From positions 62,001 to 126,000 of the forward strand of contig JAIXXJ010000021.1 of NCBI GenBank assembly GCA_027490815.1: 64,000 nucleotides of DNA. Direction: 5' to 3'. The stretch is from Streptomycetaceae bacterium. GTDB lineage: Bacteria > Actinomycetota > Actinomycetes > Nanopelagicales > Nanopelagicaceae. A model generated the notes under the pieces. That model ran no database searches. It had not been told where the DNA came from and was given only the letters and a program-made list of their open reading frames with translations. Shown one piece after another: positions 18,547 through 28,018 of the stretch (the stretch's first letter is position 1; each line of letters opens with the position of its first letter). The position numbers were made by a program, and so were the translations under genes.

Positions 18547-20002
18547 CTAAATCTGCGCTAATTCCAACTAGGGGAAGTCCACCACCAGGATGGGCAGAGC
18601 CCCCAACTAGATACAGTCCCTTAATTGGGGAACGATTTTTTGCACGAAGAAATGCTGCTCGCGCTCCATTACTTGATGTCCCATATATGGCACCCCCTGG
18701 AGCAAGAACTTGGGATTCCAGATCCGCAGGGGTGCGGACAGTCATTGTCTCTAAACGAGATCGGATTGCAATTCCCTGTTCCTCAATTTGATCAATGATC
18801 TGATTGGCATATTTTTGATTGAAATCCTCATCGCTCCAATCAAAGCTTCCATGGGTGGGTGCGTTAACAAGTACAAACCAGCCCTCTAGATTCTCATCCT
18901 TACTCATTAATGGATCCTTTGGAGCACAAATATAAATAGTTGGTCTTGCAACAGGCTTTCTTTCCTTGAAAATCGCATCAAACTCAGCATCGTAATCTTT
19001 TGGAAACAAAACTGTGTGGTGATTCATGCCATCATTTACATCTTTTCGCATTCCTAGAAGTAAAGAGAATCCAGCCACGGAGACATCAGCTTTTGCGATG
19101 TTTCTACGCACTTGCTTAAGAACTCGATTGTTGCCAGATATCAGCTTGTTGTACACCAAAGATGCATCAGCATTTGCGATCACTGCATCTGCATCAACCC
19201 TTTCTCCACTTGCTAAAATAATTCCTGTTGCCTTTCCATTTACTGTATTGATCTGCGCAACAGGAGAATTTAGATGAAAAGTTACTCCAACATCTTTTGC
19301 TCTTTCGTGAACCTGAACAGCCAGATTTCCTAGCCCACCTTTAACATGCCAGGCGCCAAAACTCTCTTCAACAAAGGCGATCGTGGACAAAACTGCAGGT
19401 GCTCTTCGCGGATCAGATCCACTATAGGTGGCATAACGATCCATTATGAATCGCAAATGTTGATCTTTAAGAATTTCATCTGCATGTTTACGCAATGATT
19501 TCCATGGCGCAATGATCAGGAGATCTCTAAAAAAGGTTATGCGTTTGAGCAATGACAGAGGCGACTTTAATTCCGACTCAACAAATGGCCCCCGACTAAC
19601 ATCCCACATTGCCTCCGCACGTCGCATTATTTGATCCCATTGGCCGGATGCTTGCTCACCAAAACATTCTGCGATTGCATCAAGTGTTTCTTTACGAGAC
19701 AGGTTTGCAAACTTAACTCTTGACTCATCTGCAAATCGATAATCAAATGCTGGGTTTACTGTTTCTATTGGACAAACCAACCCCATAGGTTTTCCAGTCC
19801 TTTGAAAGAAATCTTTGTAGACAGCCGGCAGAGTTAAAAGCGAGGGGCCTGTATCAAATGCAACCCGACCGATCCATTCGGTTCTGCATTTACCACCAAC
19901 TTGATCACTGGCTTCATAAAGTGCAACCTCGTGGCCGCCGCGAGCTAGTCGAGCAGCCGAAGTCATTCCACCCATTCCTGCACCTATGACAACAATTTTC
20001 AT
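18506..20002 (-). CDS. Second CrtI-type carotenoid desaturase/isomerase (CrtD-like candidate)
   Basis: IVVIGAGMGGMTSAARLARGGHEVALYEASDQVGGKCRTEW; C-terminal GLYLVGGSAHPGGGLPLVGISADLVSQAI. Confidence 0.9.
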   Translation of the reverse strand: MKIVVIGAGMGGMTSAARLARGGHEVALYEASDQVGGKCRTEWIGRVAFDTGPSLLTLPAVYKDFFQRTGKPMGLVCPIETVNPAFDYRFADESRVKFANLSRKETLDAIAECFGEQASGQWDQIMRRAEAMWDVSRGPFVESELKSPLSLLKRITFFRDLLIIAPWKSLRKHADEILKDQHLRFIMDRYATYSGSDPRRAPAVLSTIAFVEESFGAWHVKGGLGNLAVQVHERAKDVGVTFHLNSPVAQINTVNGKATGIILASGERVDADAVIANADASLVYNKLISGNNRVLKQVRRNIAKADVSVAGFSLLLGMRKDVNDGMNHHTVLFPKDYDAEFDAIFKERKPVARPTIYICAPKDPLMSKDENLEGWFVLVNAPTHGSFDWSDEDFNQKYANQIIDQIEEQGIAIRSRLETMTVRTPADLESQVLAPGGAIYGTSSNGARAAFLRAKNRSPIKGLYLVGGSAHPGGGLPLVGISADLVSQAIGFERKLRH

Positions 20003-21039
20003 ACTGTGCGACCTTTCCAGGTGATGCTACTTCGAGCTTTAAATGAATGGATAATCAAATAAATGAGTAGGGCAGCAGAGATTGGGTGCAGAAAACTGTC
20101 AACAATTCTGCCTTGTGTCTTGATCGCACTTAGCATTCGAGAGAAAACGATCAAAACGTATCCAAGCCAGCCGTAGAAACTTCCAAACAACGACAAAAGG
20201 AATGGAAGGATACTTGTGAGAAACAAAAATAGAACAACAAAAGATGCTCCAACGATACTGCCGAAGGCTTTGTTGAGAGATTTTCCATAACCAGATTTAA
20301 TGAGGCTCCATGATGCATACATTCGGCATTGGGCAATAGATGCCCCATTGATTACTCCACCATGAAAACCACTTCGAATCAGTTCACGAGCTAAGAAAAC
20401 ATCGTCGATGACCGCGTTTTTTATGGTTTTGTAACCGCCTATTTTTTCAAGGGCTATTCGGCGAACAACAAAGAACTGCCCATTGGCAATTGCCATTGAA
20501 GGGCGTGAAGATTTTTCAGCGACTCGAAGAGGTACCGTTGATAACCATGACCATTGCAGTAAAGGTTGAATCATGCGCTCACCAAAAGAGAGTGCAATCT
20601 GGCGTGGGTAGGGTGAGATGAAATCAAGTGAAGTTGATTTCAATGTTGACACTGATCTAGCGATGGCATCAGGAGTTAGCCGAACATCTGCATCAATTGA
20701 CACTATAAATTCTTCATTTGATTGATCAAATAACTGTTGGAGCGCCCATGTCTTGCCTATCCATCCCTCTTGCAGTGGGGCGCCCTTTATGACTCTAAAT
20801 CGAGAGTCACCTGCTGTGTATTGTTTTAGCAGTTCATAAGTGAGATCTTCGGAGTTGTCATCCAAAAGATAAAAGTGAAAATCTCCTACTTGTTGAGACA
20901 AAGTTGCAATCAAATCTTTAATATTTTCTGCTTCATTGCGCAGGGGGACTAGTACTCCTGCAATTTGATCGCCAACAGTATGAGGGCTTCGAATGAGAAA
21001 AAAATTAATAAATGTCATAGCCAGTAACCCAAGAGGCAA
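19999..21039 (-). CDS. GT2-family glycosyltransferase, carotenoid-associated (CruG/CrtQ-like)
   Basis: AGVLVPLRNEAENI, LLDDNSEDLT, VSIDADVRL, GQFFVVRRIALEKIGGY; coupled to cruF-like and desaturase genes. Confidence 0.85.
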   Translation of the reverse strand: MPLGLLAMTFINFFLIRSPHTVGDQIAGVLVPLRNEAENIKDLIATLSQQVGDFHFYLLDDNSEDLTYELLKQYTAGDSRFRVIKGAPLQEGWIGKTWALQQLFDQSNEEFIVSIDADVRLTPDAIARSVSTLKSTSLDFISPYPRQIALSFGERMIQPLLQWSWLSTVPLRVAEKSSRPSMAIANGQFFVVRRIALEKIGGYKTIKNAVIDDVFLARELIRSGFHGGVINGASIAQCRMYASWSLIKSGYGKSLNKAFGSIVGASFVVLFLFLTSILPFLLSLFGSFYGWLGYVLIVFSRMLSAIKTQGRIVDSFLHPISAALLIYLIIHSFKARSSITWKGRTV

Positions 21040-21063
21040 AATGTAGAGCAGTGAATTAAAGAT

Positions 21064-21867
21064 TTACGGCCTTCCGATCCATCGATTGAAAAAATACGGA
21101 ACAAGAAGTATTCCTAGAATCAAACCAGAGAACATAGCTATTCCGGGCCGGCCAAAGAAAAAGAGATTTCCCACAACGCCAGAGAAAAGAGTCCAGAATA
21201 AAAGTATGTCAGCGGGAATTAAAGAGCCACTATTTTTGCGACGATCGCGAGGTGTAAAGAAGTGAAGTAGAGACATTAATGCCATTCCAGAGAGCAACCA
21301 ACCAAAGGTATTTGAAAGAGGAATCTCTGGTTGAAATGGAACATGTGCACCAGTTACCTGCCATGTCCATCGGCCCGCACTGACCATCAGTGGATCTAGA
21401 AACAAATCCCATGCACACATGAGAGTTGCTCCATATAAAAACACCCAAGACTTTGCGATGCGTCGAGCAGCTATTAGACATGGGTGAGCAATCATCAACC
21501 ATGCAAAAGGAACAACCAAAGGAACATCAATGACTTTAGGTCCCAAAGTATCTGAATAAACGTAGTCGCCGAAAGGCCACCCAGTTGTTACACCCAGTTG
21601 TTCAATCCAAAATCCAAACAAGAGTGCAATAACAAGGAGAGTAAATCCATATCTAGCTCCATAGACAGCAAAACCATGTAGGAACATTGCAGTTGCCGCT
21701 GTGTAAACAGATGCAACTGTTATGAAATCTAAAGCGAATCCATCGACAAGGGGATATGCAATCTGCATTGCAATTGTCAGTCCGAGGAATAAAAAGATTG
21801 GAAGCGTCAAAAAAGGTGAGGTACTGCGTCGCACAAATTTTCTTGGAGTGAATTGGCGCATAGACAT
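21064..21867 (-). CDS. cruF: Carotenoid biosynthesis membrane protein (CruF-like, carotenoid hydratase family)
   Basis: Multi-TM, GFWIEQLGVTTGWPFGDYVYSDTLGPKVIDVPLVVPFAWLMIAHP, AWDLFLDPLMVSAGRWTWQ motif of the CruF/DUF422 family. Confidence 0.85.
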   Translation of the reverse strand: MSMRQFTPRKFVRRSTSPFLTLPIFLFLGLTIAMQIAYPLVDGFALDFITVASVYTAATAMFLHGFAVYGARYGFTLLVIALLFGFWIEQLGVTTGWPFGDYVYSDTLGPKVIDVPLVVPFAWLMIAHPCLIAARRIAKSWVFLYGATLMCAWDLFLDPLMVSAGRWTWQVTGAHVPFQPEIPLSNTFGWLLSGMALMSLLHFFTPRDRRKNSGSLIPADILLFWTLFSGVVGNLFFFGRPGIAMFSGLILGILLVPYFFNRWIGRP

Positions 21868-21896
21868 AGGGATAATTCTGCCCTATAAATCTCTAC

Positions 21897-22577
21897 CTAC
21901 TTGATCAAACCCCGTTGCTCAAGTACTGCAAATCTGGCAAAAAGCTCTTCGGCATACCAGTTGTAGCGCGCAGTATCTGCGATTGCCTTTTGATGGGCTT
22001 GCCCACGGTATGCAAAATCTCTCACGGCTGTCGCAGATTCCCACAGTGAAAAAGTACCTTGCAATCCAATTGGGGCCTCCCCAATACCGATCGCACTAAC
22101 CAATCCTTCTGCAGATTTTAATGAGATAGTCACTGGTGGCACTGATCGCCAAAATCGAAAATTCTGATGCCATTTAATCCGAGCACGTGTGATTGCAACA
22201 ACTTGCCCATTCCATGCATTCATTGAATCCCTTGCATCTGCATTCTCTAATTCACTACCAAAGGGATCTTTTCTGGCCCACTTACCGTGCGAGGAGATTG
22301 GAGAAAGCACTGCTCGAAATTCACTCACACTATTTTTGCGCCACAGTGAAATCACAGGAGAACGATCGAAAGTTTCAATATCTTCCACTACTGCAATTAA
22401 TCCCCAACTCAATGGATCAGCATCTCGGGGAGTAAAGGTTTCACCTTTGCCCACTCCAAGAGATTTATGGAATCCAACATTTTTGTCCCAAAAAAGAAGA
22501 ATGCGATTTAAAGCCATGGAGGCAAGTGCGAAAGGAATTCTTGAGGGTTTAATTCTCCAGAAATAAGCGATGACCAT
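21897..22577 (-). CDS. Spheroidene monooxygenase-like (CrtA-like) carotenoid oxygenase
   Basis: GIGEAPIGLQGTFSLWESATAVRDFAYRGQAHQKAIADTARYNWYAEELFARFAVLEQRG C-terminal signature. Confidence 0.82.
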   Translation of the reverse strand: MVIAYFWRIKPSRIPFALASMALNRILLFWDKNVGFHKSLGVGKGETFTPRDADPLSWGLIAVVEDIETFDRSPVISLWRKNSVSEFRAVLSPISSHGKWARKDPFGSELENADARDSMNAWNGQVVAITRARIKWHQNFRFWRSVPPVTISLKSAEGLVSAIGIGEAPIGLQGTFSLWESATAVRDFAYRGQAHQKAIADTARYNWYAEELFARFAVLEQRGLIK

Positions 22578-23062
22578 TAAGACCCTACAACCATCGGTTT
22601 TGCCCCCGTGCAGGCAACCAACTCATTAAAAGAGGTTGGGTAAACAGCATGAGGATGGCCAGCTGCAGCCCACACAATTTCATAGTCATTGAGAGCTTGA
22701 TCAATCAGAATTGTTGCTGGCGAAATCCAACCAAGTGGGGCAACTCCTCCAATAGAAAAACCTGATTTTTCCTTCACATAGTTAGCATCAACTCGAGTGA
22801 GTGTTTCTACTCCTAAAGTGCGCGCAACTAAATCAGTATCTACTCGATGTCGCCCACTTGTGATTATCAATAAAGGTGAGCCATCTAGAAGCTGGAAGAT
22901 TAGCGATGATGCGATCTGACCAACTTCAACCCCTAAGGCATCAGCTGCCTCTTGGGCAGTACGTGCACTTTCAGAGAGAATGTGAACTTGTCCATTGATT
23001 CCATGGTCCTTTAAAGCAGCAATGACTCGTTTGACTGCAGCTTTTTCGATCACGCCTTCCAT
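22577..23062 (-). CDS. YbaK/EbsC-family aminoacyl-tRNA deacylase-like protein
   Basis: QEAADALGVEVGQIASSLIFQ, SGRHRVD, GFSIGGVAPLGW, YEIVWAAAGHPHAVYPTSFNELV. Confidence 0.9.
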   Translation of the reverse strand: MEGVIEKAAVKRVIAALKDHGINGQVHILSESARTAQEAADALGVEVGQIASSLIFQLLDGSPLLIITSGRHRVDTDLVARTLGVETLTRVDANYVKEKSGFSIGGVAPLGWISPATILIDQALNDYEIVWAAAGHPHAVYPTSFNELVACTGAKPMVVGS

Positions 23063-23102
23063 GCATCAACTTTAACAACTTATATTTGGAGTTCCCACAC
23101 AA

Positions 23103-23852
23103 TCAAGGAGCAAGAATCCAGGTTTCTGCGAGAGTAAAAATTGATATCGAGAAGAGCAAGAGGACAAAGCCATAGCGCAGTATTTCAGGCTTCACATCTA
23201 CACTTTTTATAGAAGCTAAACGGGCGACGACAACTGCGGCAATTGCCATTGAGATGGGAACAGTCCAATCAACAGAACTCCAGCCTTGGAAGTGGCCAAG
23301 AAAGGCTGTAAGTGAGTTAAGAGAGATAATTGCCAGGGAAGTACCTGCGGCTTTAGCAGGAGTATTTTTGAAAAACAGAACCAAAATAGGAATAGCCAGA
23401 AAGCCTCCACCAATTCCAAAGAAACCTGTTATGCATCCAATAATGAGTGAGATCAAAATGAGCCAGATAATTGGAACTTTCTTCTCTGTTCCAGATACTG
23501 GTTTTATCAGCATCGATGCCCCAGCCAACAACATAACAATTGAAAAACCAGTTGTAATGAAGTTGTCAGAGAGTTTGTAGGCGATAAGCGAGCTAGCAAT
23601 ATTTGTTACAAGACCTAGGCCCCAGATGACTAAGGCTTCTTTAATCAGAACATCATTTTTTTTGAGCTTCGGGATTACTCCTGAACCAGCAGCAAGTAAG
23701 ACCACAGCTAACGCTGCTGTAGTTGCAGACTGTGGTGTGAAGTCAAAGAAATATATAAGAATGGGAACGGTAAGCATCGCACCACCGGCGCCTACAAATC
23801 CAAGAATGGCACCTATAAAGCAGCCAGCTACAAGACCAGCGATGATTTCCAT
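23103..23852 (-). CDS. Sulfite exporter TauE/SafE family (TSUP) permease
   Basis: GAILGFVGAGGAMLTVPILIYFF and GCITGFFGIGGGFLAIPILVLF repeated glycine motifs. Confidence 0.9.
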   Translation of the reverse strand: MEIIAGLVAGCFIGAILGFVGAGGAMLTVPILIYFFDFTPQSATTAALAVVLLAAGSGVIPKLKKNDVLIKEALVIWGLGLVTNIASSLIAYKLSDNFITTGFSIVMLLAGASMLIKPVSGTEKKVPIIWLILISLIIGCITGFFGIGGGFLAIPILVLFFKNTPAKAAGTSLAIISLNSLTAFLGHFQGWSSVDWTVPISMAIAAVVVARLASIKSVDVKPEILRYGFVLLLFSISIFTLAETWILAP

Positions 23853-23869
23853 GGAGCAATGATGGATGC

Positions 23870-23905
23870 AAAAGGCCCGTCAGTAATTAACCGACGGACC
23901 TTTTG
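23870..23905 (-). terminator. Hairpin between the doxX-like and TSUP permease genes
   Basis: AAAAGGcCCGTCagtaattaaccGACGGaCCTTTT long inverted repeat, A/T flanks on both sides. Confidence 0.6.
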
Positions 23906-23922
23906 AAGTGAATTTCTAGAAA

Positions 23923-24336
23923 CTAGAGGTTAAAGAACGCACCTGTAATTGATGGACCAAAATCTGTTCCTGTTGAAACTAGAACAAAGATAATCAGTGC
24001 AGCACCTGCTAATGAAAGATCTTTAAAGAAACCGATTGATTCATTTTGCTTTGCCGTTGGATCAGTTTCTTTCCAGAATGCGTGCATCAAAAATGCTGTT
24101 GGGAGAAGAAACAGCGCGATGAGAAGTCCACCAAGGTCGGCATAAACACCAAATGCGATGTAGAGCCCACCAACAAGGATCATCAGACCTGATAGGACCA
24201 CACTAAACTTTGCTGCTGGAACTTTCTTGTACTTGGCATATCCAGTCATAGCTTCCAGTTTGGTCAGGTGCGATACCCCTGAGCTGATAAAGATCAGCGC
24301 GAAAAGCACGCGGGCGATTACGAGAACGATGTCCAT
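23923..24336 (-). CDS. DoxX family membrane protein
   Basis: VIARVLFALIFISSGVSHLTKLEAMTGYAKYKKVP, four TM segments. Confidence 0.88.
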   Translation of the reverse strand: MDIVLVIARVLFALIFISSGVSHLTKLEAMTGYAKYKKVPAAKFSVVLSGLMILVGGLYIAFGVYADLGGLLIALFLLPTAFLMHAFWKETDPTAKQNESIGFFKDLSLAGAALIIFVLVSTGTDFGPSITGAFFNL

Positions 24337-24443
24337 GAGACTCCTTAAGTAGATTAATTACGGCAATAGTAATTGAAGTTTCAACTATTTATTGCATCTG
24401 ACACCCCTGAGGGCTTGCTATTTGTCAGTGGAAAGGACTATTT

Positions 24444-24461
24444 TTCGAACATCTGTTCGAA
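24444..24461. promoter_or_regulatory. LexA/SOS box
   Basis: TTCGAACATCTGTTCGAA: perfect outer palindrome around the actinobacterial SOS core GAAC-N4-GTTC, 52 bp upstream of the DUF6504 ORF. Confidence 0.9.
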
Positions 24462-24512
24462 TTTCCTAATACTCAACCGATTACCCACAGCCGTGAAAGG
24501 TACCCGCAGAAA

Positions 24513-24794
24513 ATGTCAGCTCCACAGATCAATCCTTCAGCCGATGTAACTATAGATGGGGCAACAACTCCCATTGAATTTACCTTCAGGGGCAGGCGTT
24601 TTCGCATACATGCAGTGCTTTCTAGATGGTGTGAAGCCGGGGGATGGTGGAATCGCATTAGTGATGGCAAATACCGCCCTGATGATCAAGCCCGTGCACT
24701 ATGGCGAGTAGAGGCTGCACCTATTGGATCCTTAACGACCTTTGAACTCGAACGTGATGAATTAACAGGTCAATGGATTATTCGTAGCGTATGA
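24513..24794 (+). CDS. DUF6504-family protein associated with the DnaE2/ImuB module
   Basis: IEFTFRGRRFRIHAVLSRWCEAGGWWNR...ALWRVEAAP...TFELERDELTGQWII, directly upstream of dnaE2. Confidence 0.8.
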   Translation: MSAPQINPSADVTIDGATTPIEFTFRGRRFRIHAVLSRWCEAGGWWNRISDGKYRPDDQARALWRVEAAPIGSLTTFELERDELTGQWIIRSV

Positions 24795-27700
24795 GTTTTA
24801 TTCACCTTAATGTTGCTAGCGCCTACTCACTAAAGTACGGAACAACTCGACCCAGTAATTTAGTAGAGCGAGCTGCACATTTTGAAATGCCTGCACTGGC
24901 CTTAACTGACCGCGATGGTTTAGCAGGTGCCATTGAATTTGCTCAAAGCTGTGTTGAGTATGGCGTTGCACCGATTATTGGAGTCAACTCTGCAATCGAG
25001 TTAGGTGGGGTTAAGGGCCGGATTACATTACTTGCCCACGGCGATGGCGGATGGCGCTCGCTGTGCAGATTGATGACATCACTAGCGATGACAAGTGATA
25101 CTCGTAAGCCATTTCTGACTCTAGATTTTTTACAGCGTTTTAGTAATTACAGCACCAATGTCTATGCACTACATGGACCTGAATCCCCAATGAGTAATGC
25201 GATACAGGCACATCGCTTTGATCAAGCTCTCTCTATTTTTAATCAAACCCGAGATTTATTTGCCAGTAGTGCAGTCGAATGTGTTTCACATTTAATCGCC
25301 GGTAAGGGCCCTCGATCTACCGAGCACGCTGCTAGATCCCTAGTTTTTGCTCGTGATAATGATATTGATGCAGTTATTACTAATGCAGTACGAATGTTAG
25401 ATAGAACAGATGGACCAGTAGCTGATGTCTTGGATTGCGCCCGCCAATTAGTGCCCTTACATGAGCGCCATCTTGAACGTCGCAATGCCGAAGGATTTTT
25501 GAAATCTAGTGATGAAATGATCTATCTAGCTAGCGAAGTTGCACGCGCTGCTGGGGAATCAACTCCGCGGGCGTTACTTAAAACAACTCGCCAATGGGCA
25601 GAACGTGCTCTCTTATCGCCTCACAGAGATATTGGTTTAGGGGGAGCGCATTTACCTGAGCCTCATGTAGTGGGCGCTGCAAATGCACAAGAGATGCGCG
25701 CTCTACTGCGCACTCGTAGCGAAGCTGGGATCAATCGCAGATACAGCAAAAACGATGCTATTAAAAAGGCACGGGCCCGTTTAGATGATGAGTTAGCAGT
25801 AGTTGCAACACTTGGCTATGAATCATATTTTTTAACTGTTGCAGATATTGCAGCAATGGCCAACGATGCCGGTATCCGAGTTGCTGCCCGAGGCAGTGGT
25901 GCAGGTTCATTGATCTGTCATCTACTTGGGATATCAAATGTAGATCCCATGCAGCACGGCTTACTCATGGAGCGTTTTTGCTCCCCGCTGCGCAAAGCCT
26001 TGCCAGATATTGACATTGATGTTGAGTCCGATAGACGTCTTGAGATCTATGACATGGTTTTTAAACGCTACGGTGATAACAACTGGGATGTAGCAAATAA
26101 TCAATCTCGATGCGCCGTTGTTGCAATGGTTGATACCTATCGCGCCCGACATGCTATTCGTGATGCAGGTGCAGCTTTAGGTCTACCTGGCATGGAGATC
26201 GACATGCTTGCAAAATCTATGCCACATATCAGGGCGCGCAACATATCTAAAGCTATCGAGTCACTACCTGAACTTCGAAGACTCAATATCTCCGCACCTC
26301 TTATGGCTGCAACTATTGAGATAGCACAACGACTTGATGGTCTACCGCGACATTTGGCGATGCATCCCTGTGCGATCGTTTTATCTGATGGTGGTTTTCT
26401 AGATCGCGCACCGCTAATGGCCAGTGCTGGTGGATATCCCATGGTTGCCTTTGATAAAGATGGTGTTGAAGCAGTTGGCCTACTCAAGCTCGATGTATTA
26501 GGAGTCAGAATGCAGTCAACGATTGCTTATTCAGTTAAAGAGATTGAGCGGGTTCATAAAGAAAAAATTGATATTGATTTAGTGCCACTTGATGATCTGG
26601 CAACCTATGAACTCATTCAATCAACTCGCACGTTAGGAATTTTTCAAGTAGAAAGTCCTGGCCAACGCGAATTAGTTGGAAAACTTGCACCCTCTAATTT
26701 CACTGATTTGATTATTGATATTTCTTTATTTAGACCCGGCCCAGTTAAAAGCGACATGATCACGCCATTTCTTAAAGCCCGCCACGGATGGGCGCCCGCA
26801 CAGATCATCCACCCTGACCTGTATGAGATTTTGGCTAGTACCGAAGGTGTTGTTGTCTTTCATGAACAAGTTATTCAGATCATTGCCACAATGACTGGAG
26901 CATCATTAGCAACAGCCGATGAGAAACGTAGATCGCTGGGCGATAGAGATGGCCAACAAGAAGTATGTGATTGGTTTTTCCCTGCAGCAACAGCCAAAGG
27001 GTATGAGCTTGCGATCATTCATAAAATTTGGGATGTACTGCGCGCTTTTGCATCCTTTGGTTTCTGTAAAGCGCACGCTGCAGCTTTTGCTTTGCCTACT
27101 TACCAATCAGCCTGGCTTAAACGGCACTACCCAGCGGCATTTCTTGCTGGAGTATTAACTCATGATCCAGGGATGTATCCCAAACGTTTAATCGTTGATG
27201 AAGCCCGACAAATGGGACTTACTATCGCACCTCTTGATGCCAATGCATCAGATGCGGTTTATCGCGTTGAAGATCACGGAAATGCAATTCGTATTGCGCT
27301 CTCAACTATTGCTCGGATTAGCGATAGCGAAATCACATCGATTATTGCTGCTCGGCCATATATTGATTTAGCTGATTTCGTGCACCGATCAGGAGCTAGC
27401 ACACCAGTTATTGAAAGCATGATCCTTACGGGAGCATTTGACCGACTACATCCTGATGTTAATCGCCGGGACTTGCTATTGCATTTTTCAGATCTGCAAA
27501 AATCACCAGCAGCAACGGTTTCAGGTGCGCAGATGAATTTAAACTTTGCGCCCCCTGAACTTACTAGCAGCGGTCTACCGGATATGTCTTCGGCAGAAAG
27601 CGTTAAGTATGAAGTTGATCGCCTTGGAATAGATATGTCACGACATTTGATTGAATTCTATGGAGAATTTCTTAATTCAATTGGGGCCGTTCGCTCTAGT

Positions 27701-28018
27701 GATCTGCTCAAGCAGCGTTCTCAGTCATCAGTCTTAGTGGCAGGCATTAAAGTGGCGATGCAGACACCACCGGTTCGATCTGGCAAGAGAGTTATTTTTT
27801 TAACCTTAGATGATGGTTATGGATGTAGTGATTCAACTTTCTTTACCGATGTTCAGGGAGAGTACGCCAATGTTTTGTACTCAACATCTTTATTGCTAGT
27901 TAGGGGCGTAACTCGCCGAACTGGGGCCAGAGGCATATCTATAAGAGCCACTGGGGTATGGGACCTGCGCGCCGCCTACGAAAGTTGGAACACTAAACAA
28001 AGTACGCTCGTAATATGA
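24791..28018 (+). CDS. dnaE2: Error-prone DNA polymerase, alpha subunit DnaE2
   Basis: C-family polymerase (RGSGAGSLICHLLGI, LPDIDIDVESDRR, FGFCKAHAAAFALPTYQSAWLKRHYPAAFLAGVL); degenerate PHP N-terminus; ATGA overlap with upstream ORF. Confidence 0.93.
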   Translation: MSFIHLNVASAYSLKYGTTRPSNLVERAAHFEMPALALTDRDGLAGAIEFAQSCVEYGVAPIIGVNSAIELGGVKGRITLLAHGDGGWRSLCRLMTSLAMTSDTRKPFLTLDFLQRFSNYSTNVYALHGPESPMSNAIQAHRFDQALSIFNQTRDLFASSAVECVSHLIAGKGPRSTEHAARSLVFARDNDIDAVITNAVRMLDRTDGPVADVLDCARQLVPLHERHLERRNAEGFLKSSDEMIYLASEVARAAGESTPRALLKTTRQWAERALLSPHRDIGLGGAHLPEPHVVGAANAQEMRALLRTRSEAGINRRYSKNDAIKKARARLDDELAVVATLGYESYFLTVADIAAMANDAGIRVAARGSGAGSLICHLLGISNVDPMQHGLLMERFCSPLRKALPDIDIDVESDRRLEIYDMVFKRYGDNNWDVANNQSRCAVVAMVDTYRARHAIRDAGAALGLPGMEIDMLAKSMPHIRARNISKAIESLPELRRLNISAPLMAATIEIAQRLDGLPRHLAMHPCAIVLSDGGFLDRAPLMASAGGYPMVAFDKDGVEAVGLLKLDVLGVRMQSTIAYSVKEIERVHKEKIDIDLVPLDDLATYELIQSTRTLGIFQVESPGQRELVGKLAPSNFTDLIIDISLFRPGPVKSDMITPFLKARHGWAPAQIIHPDLYEILASTEGVVVFHEQVIQIIATMTGASLATADEKRRSLGDRDGQQEVCDWFFPAATAKGYELAIIHKIWDVLRAFASFGFCKAHAAAFALPTYQSAWLKRHYPAAFLAGVLTHDPGMYPKRLIVDEARQMGLTIAPLDANASDAVYRVEDHGNAIRIALSTIARISDSEITSIIAARPYIDLADFVHRSGASTPVIESMILTGAFDRLHPDVNRRDLLLHFSDLQKSPAATVSGAQMNLNFAPPELTSSGLPDMSSAESVKYEVDRLGIDMSRHLIEFYGEFLNSIGAVRSSDLLKQRSQSSVLVAGIKVAMQTPPVRSGKRVIFLTLDDGYGCSDSTFFTDVQGEYANVLYSTSLLLVRGVTRRTGARGISIRATGVWDLRAAYESWNTKQSTLVI

